Shown here: positions 25,601-37,600 of the stretch, one piece after another
Layout: each line of letters starts with the position of its first letter
How positions within the stretch are numbered: the stretch's first letter is position 1
Assembly (NCBI GenBank): GCA_951217055.1
Contig: OX578283.1
Span: forward strand, 67,598,475 to 67,662,474
DNA length: 64,000 bases
Direction: 5' to 3'
From: Gerris lacustris
Lineage: Eukaryota; Arthropoda; Insecta; Hemiptera; Gerridae
Position numbers and translations under genes: made by a program
Notes under the pieces: generated by a model
Databases searched by the model: none
What the model was told of the DNA's origin: nothing
Seen by the model: the letters and a program-made list of their open reading frames with translations, nothing else

Positions 25601-28600
25601 CGTACCGTATTTTATCTTTGATTGTTAGATTTAAATAATAAATACAGGAAAAAATAAACTTGCTGTATGTAAGTTCGTATCTCTCTCCTGATAAAGATGG
25701 CATTAATTCTTGAGTTGTATTTTTTGCCGAATTAATTATTTCTGGAGGAGTATTATTCTCCTCATTTTCGTCAAAGTCACTTGATTCACTCATTGTTTTT
25801 CACTAAAAACTCTATATAAACAGTTACTTTAATAAAAGAACAGCAAATTAGTTTTGTTAAATGTAAACAATCTCGCTAATCGTGCGTAAAGCTGAAGAAT
25901 TCAGAACTCTGAAGCTTCAGAACTATGAGACGCGCATGCGCAATGAATACAAGTACGTGAATAATCACTTTCTACGCATCTAAACAGAGATATAATGTTT
26001 ATATTTTGTATCAATCGTAGATAAAATAATAAATAAGGGTGATTCTAGACCTCATTGGCTACAATAAACGTCATATAAACCATAGGTCTATTCTCAACCG
26101 TTCAACACAAGGTCAAATTTTATGATTTTTTTTAAGATCGCATACCTTTGCTCATCTTTCTTTTAGGTTTCTGTACAAAGTTCAAAAAGAAACCTTATAT
26201 TACGGCTCTGTCTGTCCGTTGCTTGTTTCAATCCATAAACTACTGTAGCTAGGAACATGAAATTCGGCACACAGGTGCATCTCGGGATTTGTGACAACTG
26301 GACACTTTTTCGATTTTTTACACTTAATATTTTCAAGATGGCAGCCAATATGGCAGGTGACAAAAAAAAAATGTTTTTAGTCACCATGACATGTTATAAA
26401 TCAAATTAAAGATCTTGAAATGTAGAAAAAGAATATGCAACAATTAAAATTTCACACCTAATATTTTCAAGATGGCGGCCAATGTGGCAGGGGACTAAGA
26501 AAATGTTTTTAGTCACCATGACATGTTACACATCAATTTAAAGGTCTTAACCCATTCAATGCGGGTTTCCACTGTGGATCCATGCCGTGCTAACGCGCCT
26601 GGCAGGTGGATCCAAGCCCTCCCTTTCAGCCCTCTGTAGCTCTATTCTCTGTGCCTCGAGTGGAACCATCTTGCAAGGCTCCGTCAGGCCTGCTCACGTT
26701 TGTATCCACACGTTGTAATCGTACAGAAACCGGCGATTATCACCTCACGTACTTAAGTGAACTTACTTTCAGCGAAGATTACCCAAAACTTTTAAATAGT
26801 AAGTTTGGTTTTCAGTTTGACCCTGTGGAACCCATTCAGTCATTACGATGCTGTTGATGTTAAAAACGATTAGATTTTGTTCACTGTTAGTGGAGTGGAA
26901 ACAGAGACAGGTCGACCTGAACATTGGTCATCTTCGGTACTCTCTCGGCCTTCAGAAAACCGTTTATACCATTAGAAAACACTTGCATGAGATAAAGAAT
27001 TCTCACCATAGGCCTCTTTCAACAACTTCTAGCACTCAGTCAGAGTTTTTTTTTTTTTTTTTAAATTTAACGAGAAATTTCACATTGATCAGTTACTCGT
27101 GTTTTTCGTCACACATTATCGGCACGAGTAAAAACAGATTTGTTTTTAACCTCAATAGAGAAAATACTACTACAGCGGAAAAAACGTGTTTTCGTACTGG
27201 AGGAGTAGACACTTCTAGCTGTCCAACACTGCATTCGTCCCCCCCCCCCTACCTCTCTAGGACACCTTCTGCTCGCGCTGTCTCGTTATTTAATAGCCGG
27301 ACTTCGTATATATGAACTACATATTCTTTTTCCCTGGTAATCATCTATCATATAGGTATTTATTGTTTCAGTTCTTTGACCACAAAGTATCATTTGACAA
27401 GCTGGTAGATATAAGAGAGTTTGGAGCCAATAACTTTATATTAATGACTAAATTCACAAAAGGAGATGTAGACAAGAAATTCTCTTCAATGCTTGCTGAG
27501 AGCTTCCGCTGTATGGTTCGAGATCCATCTTCGTGTATCCGCAGGAAAATCGCCACCATCTTCTCAGAAGTAATAAGTTTTTTTGTATTCTAATCTTTAT
27601 TATTTTAAAGTGAAGCTTAATTTTATGCTTGAAAGTGTCCTCCAATGGGACCACTAAATAGAGCTCTCCTATACACTTGTGTTGACAAGTTCTTCGTACA
27701 AATTTCTGTTCCGAACTCCTTTTTGAGGAGAAGTTTAAAATCTAATTCTGCTTTTAAAAGTGTTGTATTGCTCAAATAAGACTCTTTCAAAAATTGTTTG
27801 TCTCGCTCAGGGTTACAAAAGGGCAAACCAGCATTAAACTCACCTAAAACAACACCCTAACACTAGAAAATACATTGTGTCCCCGGATTGACACATGAAT
27901 AGGTGAAAAATACTAAATAAAAATTTTTGAATTGAAATTTCATCTTCCGGGGTCAGACCTGCTTGAATGGAAACTAATTTATGTCATAATTTGAGTTTCG
28001 AACAAATCCAAGTATGTATTGGGAATTTACAAAATTATTTTTCTTACTAGTATAGTGCTTTTTCTCTAGGAGATATGACAAAATTTTTTTAAAAATAGTT
28101 GTTCACAAAGCAAAACTGAGTAAGAATACAATATTTAAAAACTCTCTGCCCACTTTGATATATTGCATTATTTACAATTTTTTTGAATTGTTAAAAATAT
28201 TGAAAGGATAAGTTACAAAATTTTAGTTTACTTTCATTCGTAGGTTAAGACATTTAGATAATTATTATAAGAAATAAGAATAATAAAAATAACCAAACAC
28301 AAATAATTTACGATTTAATTTAAATTCAATTAATTAAATTTTACTTTAAATCAAATTATAATTATCATTAACTAGAGAAATCCCGGCGCAGGAATGTATT
28401 TTTCACTGTCTGTTTCCCGTAGTAATTAATAATTATAATTTGATTTAAATTAAGATTTTATTTAATAAACAATTAATTAAATTTTACTTTAAATCAAATT
28501 ATAATTATCATTAACTAGAGAAAACTAAACCCCCAGCACCGGGACTTGAACCACGGGCCTCCTATATAACCGTTACAGGTGCTCTTACCAACTGAGCTAT

Positions 28601-31600
28601 ACTCATAAAATATTTTGAGGCGTAGGTTAACCCTTTGAGGCCTGTAAGCTGAGATCTCGGCGCACCAAGACCGGGGCTCAGGGCCTGTAAGCTGAGATCT
28701 CGGCGCACCAAGACCGGGGCTCAGGGCCTGTAAGCTGAGATCTCGGCAATCTATTTTTTTTTCTTTTTCGTTTTTTTTTGGGCCTGGAACTGTTTAATAA
28801 ATGACATTTAGCACTTTCTAGTAGAGGTCTAAGGTACTACGAAGCTTCTGAAAGAGTTGTATAGATAGCGATGTAGGTAGTTTATGGCATAAAAGGGTAG
28901 ACAAGGCTGACGTCACAACGAACTATTTATGAAACTCTAACATACCCGAACTCCGCGCATTCACCCCTTCTATTATGCATTCAACCTTGTTTTTCACCAA
29001 GGATTTTACCCGTCCTTTTTCTATACACTATACAGATAAATTTTCCTTCCTTACCTGACCCCTGACCCTTGTAATACCTAGACATTTCCCACCCTCTAGA
29101 TTTGTAGTATTTATTTTCCGTTAGGCCAAAACGTAAATCCCAAACTTACTTCAGGACCTCAGTCCTTTTTTAGACACCAACCATTTAGCACGCTTATAAA
29201 CCTTTCGATTTCTAACATTACACTCTCGCTTTGCTCACTCTCGGAATTCTCTGCCTATTTGATTGTTATACATTGTGATTTGTTCGTTTCGACCCGGCTT
29301 GCTTTTTTGAATTCATTGCTTACTCTATATGTTTCAACGATGTCTGATAGAAATAGAAGACATGTTTTTTTTGGTTTCTTTCATACATTTTATTTTCTGC
29401 CTAAAGGTCGAATCTTTTAGTAAAATTATTATAAGGTTGTAATTTTATTTTTATGGTTTACAACATAAAATGTGGAAATTAGAAATAAAAAGTGTTATGT
29501 ATACATCATTTTATCTTTTTATTGAAATAAAATTTCGTTTATTACAATACACTAAAATATAGTTACAACTATGTAAAACAAAATACAAAAAGATTTTTGT
29601 TCATATAAGGAAAATTGTAGAAGATATGAAGTAATTAGTAAAGTTAGTCAAAAGCCGGATATTTTTCACAATTGCCGACGGCCGACGGCTGCGCCGATAC
29701 ATTATTCTCTTTTTTGTACACTTTCGTACTTTTTATTGTCTACCCAAAGCCTGAATCTTTTAGTTTTATTATCATTTGGTTGTAATTATTTAATTTTTAT
29801 GTATTTTTAACATAGAATATGAAGTTAAGATATAAAAATAATAGAAATAACACGTAAGATATAAAAAGTGTTATGTATATATCATTCTATCTTTTTATAA
29901 AAATAACATTTCGTTTATTACAATATGCCAAAATATAGCTACAACTATGTAGAATGAAATAAAAAAAGATTTTTGTTCATAATAGGAAAATTGTAGAAGA
30001 TATGAAGTAAATAGTGAAGTGAGTCAAAAGCCGGATAGTTTTAATGCATGGTTGAAAATTAGTCAGGCCCAGGGGTTCATTACTAAAAAATACACTCAGT
30101 CCCCAGGGTACTTATAACATTACAGAGCTCCGTCCTCAAAGGGTTAAGATCATTGTAAAAATGACTAATAATAAAATTTATGAATGTTTTTAAATTTTTT
30201 AAGTTTTAGGTAGTATTCATACTACAGAAAGCTTGGATTCGGGAATTTGTATCGGTAACGACAGAGAAAAATCATTCTCCAGTATAGCTCAGTTGGTAAG
30301 AGCACCTGTAACAGATATATAGGAGGCCCATGGTTCAAGTCCCAGTGCTGGGGTCTATTTTTCTCTGTATGCCTCCCGTAGTTAATGATAATTATAATTT
30401 GATTTAAAGTAAAATTTAATCTTTCCGTAGTATGAATACTACATAATACTTAAAAATTTGAATCAATTAAATTGTTGTTACTAATTTAATGTGATGCACC
30501 CTTGAAATTCTCGTATATAAGTAATAGATGGCCGAAGAGGTGTAATAATGGACGTATTTAATATTACATATGAACTGTATTACATATATAATATTAATTA
30601 CTTCCATTATTACACCTTTTCATCCATTTATTACTTAAATTTATTTTTATACTAACATACCAATATTAATAGTGGTATTTTTGAAGTTTGAAATCTATTT
30701 TATAGCACAGAAAACACCCCAAAAAATTCTTAGTTTTAACTATTTTTAACAACAAACTAGGAAAAATAAGGAATGGAAAAATTCAAAATTTCAAAGTAGG
30801 CGGAGTGTTTAAAATTTTGTATTCTTGCTAAGTTTTTCTTTCTGAACAACTTTTTTTTTAATGTCATTTTTTAGTATCTCCTAGAGAAAAAGCACTTAAC
30901 TCTAGTGAGAAAAATAATTTGTTCGTAAATTTCCAAGACATACTTGATTTTTCGAGACTAAATTATGACATAAATTAGTTTCCATTCAAGTAGGGTTGAA
31001 CCCCAGAAGTTGAAAATACAAAAAAGAAAGAAAAATGTATGATCTGGGGACACACTGTATTAGGCAGAAATATCAATATTTGGAGTTAAGTTTTTGTTCT
31101 TCAGGAATTTTGAAATAATTTTATTACTACGTTTTTATAAGCTTGCTTTCTTGTTTGTTTGTTTGTCCGGTACAAATCTGGCAATCGATTTCTTACTAAC
31201 TTCCCGAATAGCTAGACATTTGAAACTTTTAGTAGCACAGAACACGACGACAATGCTTTATTTTAATATTTTTAGCCATCTTTCAGAAGAATTTAATTGG
31301 TTTTCAGCAAATTTTGCTGTATGGAAAGTTTGTTCGGAAAAAATCCGCCAGTTATTTTATTTGTTTTGGCATGTCCCATATTTACACAATCTTCATTTTG
31401 ACGGGTTTCGAATTTGTGATTTTTTTAAATTAGAGATAAACATTGAATGACAGCAAAACAGGAAATATATCGATTATATTATTTCAAATATATCGATGGC
31501 ACGGTTTAGATTTGGTGTTGGGGAGATCCGTTGTATAAAGATTTGTCCTTTTATAGGTTTAAGATCAGTTCTCTAGATGGTTGTCATTTAAGTGAAGTAA

Positions 31601-34600
31601 ATAAATTCGGAACTATTTTTTTTTTTCACTAACATTATATATTATATAACAATAACAATTATATTATCAACATTACATACGATTACAACAGAAATTGAAA
31701 ATCGTAGTATATAAAAAGTTCTTTTTATCTTGAAATTATGTTAACCTTAACTAATGTTGTTTTTTTATCTGTTACTTTTGATTCAGGTTTTATCATTCTA
31801 TAGTAAAAATGGTGCATTTTTAAAACAAGAATTGAATATTCTTCTTACTGATTCATCAGATGAAGTGCTCGAGGCTATCGTTCCCCAAATATCTCAACTG
31901 GTGGACGAATTTGTCAAGTATGGAATCTACAAAGTTGCTAAGGTAACTTCCCATTGGTGTATAATGGTTAAGTATTTATGGGCCAAGTCATTTGACCGAT
32001 TCTTTATTCAGCAAAAGGACTCTGTTTCATTAATCATTTTGTTTGGACCTTAAATTGATTTAAGATATTCTATATATCTTAAAATATATCTAGATATGTT
32101 GATAAGTGTTGGGTCAAACAGGGTAAGAAATGTGTAGATGATTACTTCATAAAGTTGGCTATATTTCGTCCCGAGAGGGACATCTTCTGGCCTGAAATCA
32201 GAGGTTTATCTTTTTAGGGTTTCGTTGGTAAAACCAAAAAAAGAAACCCTTATAGTTTCGTTCATGTGTCTGTCTGTCACTCTGTACGGTTCCAATAACT
32301 TTTGAATAAAAAGAGATAGAAACATGAAACTTTCCAATATTAAAAATCGTTTTGACGCGCACAAAGGAAAAATATAGCGAACTCAAAATTATCAGCTGTT
32401 CAAATCCAAAATGGCGGATAACTCACGTCATGCGAAAAAAATATTTTTTTTAAATTTTAAGTGGGGTATCAAATGAAAGGTATTAAAGAGTAGATTACAA
32501 ATATATATATTACTTAGGGAAAGTGTTCAATTTTCGGCGCCATTTTGTCAAAAAACATCGAAATTTTGCGTGTCCCCCCCCCCCCTTAAAATTGTATTTC
32601 CGCTCATACTAAAAATATAGAAAAATATGCAAATTGTGTGGTCTGGTGGGCCATAGAAAAAATAAGATTAGCAATTTGATCTGATTTACTGGGAATCCAA
32701 GATGGCGGATAATTCATGTCACACGAAAATAAATATTTTTTTAAAATTTTGGGTGGGGTATCAAATGAAAGGTATTGAAGAGTAGATTACAAATATATAT
32801 ATCACTTAGGGAAAGTGTTCAATTTTCGGCGCCATTTTGTCAAAAAACATCGAAATTTTGCGTGTCCCCCCCCCCCCCTAAAATCGTATTTCCACTCTTA
32901 CTAAAAATATAGAAAAATATGCAAAATGTGCGGTCTGATGGGCCAAAGAAAAAATAAGAATAGCAACTTGGTCGGATTAACTGGGAATCCAAGATGGCGG
33001 CTGATTGATGTCACGGGAAAAAAAATATTTTTTTAAAATTTTGAGTGAGGTATCAAATGAAAGGTATTGAAGAGTAGATTACAAAAATATATAACACTTG
33101 TAGAAAGCGTTTAATTTTTCCCGCCATTTTGTCAAAAACATCGAAATTTAGCTTGTCCCCCCCCCCTAAAACTATATTTCCGCTCTTACTAAATATATAG
33201 AAAAATATGCAAAATGTGCAGTCTGATGGGCCAAAGAAAAAATAAGAATAGCAACTTGGTCGGATTAACTGGGAATCCAAGATGGCGGCTAATTGCTGTC
33301 ACGGGGAAAAAAATATTTTTTCAAACTTTTGAGTGGGGTATCAAGTGAAAGGTATTGAAGAGTGGATTACAAAAATATATAACACATGTGGGAAGCGTTT
33401 AATTTTCGACGCCATTTTGTCAAAAACTTCCAAATCCCCCCCCAACTACTAATTTCATGTTTACAACACCAACGAAACCCTTTTTACGTGAGACTTCACG
33501 CACTACCAATTTTATTTTTAAACTAATCAAATATAACAAAATAACATTAACAATGAACAAAATGTGGAAATACAAAATTCTAAGTGACATGTGGGACTAC
33601 TTAGATTGGCCCACTTATATCTCTAATTTTACAACTTTATCCTATATTTTTAAGAGCATTTAAAGAACTTAATGAAAATTAGTTTTTATTTTTCATATAA
33701 GTAATCTTAGCACTTAACTTAATATATGCTGATGTGGTGTTCCAAAAAGGGAGTAAAATTAAGGTTTAAATCATTTTTGAATACAAAAAGTTGTCTGAAA
33801 ATAAACTTCTAAGCCACATCAATAAAACATATATCTAGTATCACATAATTTAAAACATTAACAATAAATTATTTTTTTAAAAAACACATAGAATTAAATT
33901 CGACAAAGAACCTTGTTATAACAATTATTTTGATAAGGTAAATACAATTTTTTTTAAAAATATAAATAATTTATACATTTTTTAAAAATCCAGAATCACT
34001 GAAGAATAATTATTAGTGTTGTATTGATTGTTCACTGATTGAATGGAAAGTATTAGTTATACTAATTATTTATTTTAAATCAAATTATAATTATTATTAA
34101 CTATGGGAAACAGACAGTGAAAAATACACTCCAGCGCCGGGATTTGAACCACAGGGTCTCCTGTATTTCCAGTACAGATGCTCTTGCCATACAGGAGACC
34201 CGTTTCGAAAATTTCGAAATGATTGTTCAAGGTACAGGTACTAATTGAGTACTTTATAATTATAAGCGTTAATTCTCGGTTTAGTTCTAATGTCATAAAT
34301 ATTGACTGTCTAAATGTATATGAATATTGAAAGCTTGGATTCGGGACTAGTTATCGATTATGGGCAGTGAAAAATCATTCTCCTGCGTAGCATAGTTGGC
34401 AAGAGCATCTGTACTGGAAATACAGGAGACCCGTGGTTCAAATCCCGGCGCTGGAGTGTATTTTTCACTGTCTGTTTCCCGTAGTTAATAATAATTATAA
34501 TTTGATTTAAATTAAAATTTAAACTTTCCGTTGTATAAAACTACCAAAATCTTAAAAATTGAATTTCTAATTATTTATATTTATGAATACTGTAACCTAT

Positions 34601-37600
34601 ATATATTACAACATTTATAATAGGTATATTATTCATTATAAATTTTACAAATAATTAATCTAGATATATCTATTGGGAAAGATTGCATTGGATGATGATA
34701 TCTGTAAGGTTACGTTGGTGATCTGAACACTAAAGTAGGAAATGAACCTGGGTACGAGGCGATTGGTAAATTTGGATCAATTAAATCTATTATCTAGTTT
34801 TGAAGACCCTTATTGAATGTTTTTAGCTGTAGTAATAGAGAAGGAATAAACAATCTAAAATTGAATACAGTCTTTGAGATTTGTTAGCAGGTAACCCTTT
34901 GTGTGTATTTTCTTCTTCTATTGCCCTTGTCTTAACAATGTGTCTATGAGAATATTTACTTAATACTACTATTATACTGAAGTAATATATATATATATTT
35001 CTTCTTTTTTTTCAGGACATGTATGTGTTGGAGTTTGTATCTTCCCTGATGAAATGTGAGAGTACACTATGCATGTCACACCGCTGGAGATCGTATGTTT
35101 CTCTTCTATCTCAGATGGAAATTCTCTGTAGAGGATTTAACACAGAAGCCATCGCTGCTAACTTCCTACCTCTCTTGTGGAAACGCCTCACCAGCATTGT
35201 AAAAATAATGATTTTATACTACCTCTTGAAGTTTCCGATTTAATTATTTGTGATTGGCCATGTTAACGGGTTTTTTGTTATCTTAGTGCGTAGCTTCTGC
35301 AGTTGGTTTCATAATGGAGTTCTAGGTCTTCCATTGGTAACCTTGTCATAGTAGATAGAGATGTAAATGAAAAAAAAAAAAAAACAAAAAAAAAAAACAG
35401 GTCAAGTGTGTGCTAGTTAGCACACAGCGAGGGTTCGTAGGCAACACAGTATTGTTTAAGTAGTACCTATTGATGTAGCTTTTTAAAATGTTAAAAACCC
35501 TACTTTGAACTATCCTGTGGGTCTGATATTCTCAAAACACTTAAACAAACTTCTGATAAAGTATTTTTTGCCAGTGAACCGGACTATAAACATATAAGCA
35601 CATCCAAAAGAGCATACTTAAAAAAAGAAAGTATTTTGTCAATAAAAACAAAAATAATTTTGAAATTTCCAAAAAGTGGTATCTTTACTTTTGGTTGAAG
35701 AATGTTCAGGATATTTTTTTTCAGAATTTTTACACTTTACATAAGCGAGATAGAAGGGGGGGGGATACTTTTCACACCAACTCGCCTGCGCTTGCCCTAT
35801 CAAAGCTTATAACCAAAAAATTATATATTTTTGTAATTAGCTCGACGTACCCTTTCATATGATACCCCACACGTTCTCGAGGAAAAACAATTATTTTTAA
35901 ACCCTTAAGTTTTTCCCCTTATTTTTTTGAAATTTACTATATTTTTAAAATGTGTGGGTAGGTACTATACAAAAATATGCCAAATTTCAAAGTGATCGGA
36001 CGAAAGGTGTAGCCATGAGAGCAGGTGACAGACAGACACACGCAGGAAAATATAAGGGTCCTTGCTTTTGCCTACGGACCCTAAAAAAGGATTTAAAAAA
36101 AAAAAATGTTTAAGAAAAAATCTAAGCCCCTTGTTTTTTCCACATTTCAAAGTTTTTTTTTTCAGATGCATTTTTTCAACTAATTTTTATTATATTAAGA
36201 GCTTAACTATTGACAATGGCTATTTAGGTCTGATATATGAAACAAAATTCTACAAAGTATGGTTACACAAATTGCACACTACAAATTGGTAACACACTGG
36301 TAACACAGGAACGAAACTATAAGGGTTTCTTTTTTGTGATTTTACCAATGAAACCCTAAGAAACATTGCTTATTTTATGACTTTGTTTTATTTGTTGCAG
36401 AGAAATTTGCAGAACAGAAAAGCTGTGTTTAGATTTATTGTAGTGATACTGAGGATGTCTAAGAAAGAACAGACCCGATATGAAATTATTAATAGGATGA
36501 TCAATGGTGAGCTAAATTTTGTTGTTAAATTCTATTTATACTCATGCCATTATACTTTGTTATCCTGACAGCACGGGAAAATCCAAAAATATGGGAGGGG
36601 AGCCAATGAGAGCTCGAGATTTTGGCGGGTAGTAGGTCGGGCCAACTAGGCAAACAAAAATATCACTGGATAACCTTAAGATAACCACCTAGTGGTTTTA
36701 TTTTTTCCCTCACATAGGTTGGCTAATCTGAGCTGTCAGATTTACAAATTATAATGGCATGAGTATATACTTTTGTTTTATATAAGATTTCCCAAAATCT
36801 TTTGCTTGTTATTAAATGAAGATTTATAGTATTAATATTTGTTTAAAATGTGTACCCTGTACCCAAAAAATACAATTTCCTAAAATCGTACAAGAGGAAA
36901 CTGGTCCAAATTTCGACTATTCAAAAAAAAAAAATTCTTTAAAATTTCTTTTAGATACTATCCTAAATTTATTTTTCGCATAAGAAAGTCGATAAACAAA
37001 TTTCAAAAATCCCCCCCCCCTCCTACCATTTATAATAAAGTAAAATTTGTCTAATTCTAATAAATGAGGGGTCAATTTAAAGGTTTCATTGAGTGCATTT
37101 AAAATTGTGGTATTGCTTTTTTTTAAATAAAAATCAACATGAAAACTATTAAATGGGATAAAATTAAATTCATGTTTGAAAATGATTTTTTTTTAAATAA
37201 AAAATACGATTTTCTCTATAAATGCTTTCATAGTGATTTTATTAAAAAGCAATACCACAACTTTAACCCTCGGGAACGCGCGGTCATGTGAGGCCTAAAT
37301 TTGAGATATAACTGTGAAGTTGAGAGAGATGTGGGTGCGATAGGAAGATAGGGATTTTTCTAGCTACATTTCTTGCTTTTATTAAGAGAATCAGTCACTG
37401 CTTAACATCGAACGTGATTATACTTCAATTCTGTGCCCATATTGTCCTGACAGGGGACCCGCGCCACTTTCACTTAAATTTTAGTATTACGCTATTTTTT
37501 TAGTGAAATTTATACATATAATACAAAATAAATTAATATGGTTCCTGAATTTAAAAATAAAATAATAAAAATATACAAAAAAAATTAAAATTTTGAAAAT

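Larger units (their letters stand above)
28470..30430. mobile_element. tRNA-promoter inverted-repeat element, copy 1 (interrupted)
   Basis: Inverted tRNA-like heads at 28530-28603 (minus) and 30281-30353 (plus), each with A box TAGCTCAGTTGG and B box GGTTCAAGTCC, flanked outward by AATTATAATTTGATTTAAA tails. The middle has been opened by the piggyBac-like element. Confidence 0.75.
27873..31057. mobile_element. TA-flanked foldback element F3 hosting nested elements
   Basis: Termini CATTGTGTCCCCGG (left) and CTGGGGACACACTG (right), each next to TA. Arms of about 380 bp (27873-28250 and about 30665-31057) are inverted repeats, sharing for example TATGTCATAATTTGAG / CTAAATTATGACATA. The interior is occupied by the tRNA-promoter element and the piggyBac-like element listed below. 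Confidence 0.75.

Noticed and set aside
26549..26620. A complete piggyBac element starting at TTAACCCATTC
   Set aside because: No matching inverted right terminus with TTAA was found before exon 9.
30281..30353. Functional tRNA genes at the A/B-box loci
   Set aside because: All copies share the same non-tRNA leader and AT-rich tail, the stems are imperfect, and several are truncated or in inverted pairs. They are SINE-type heads.
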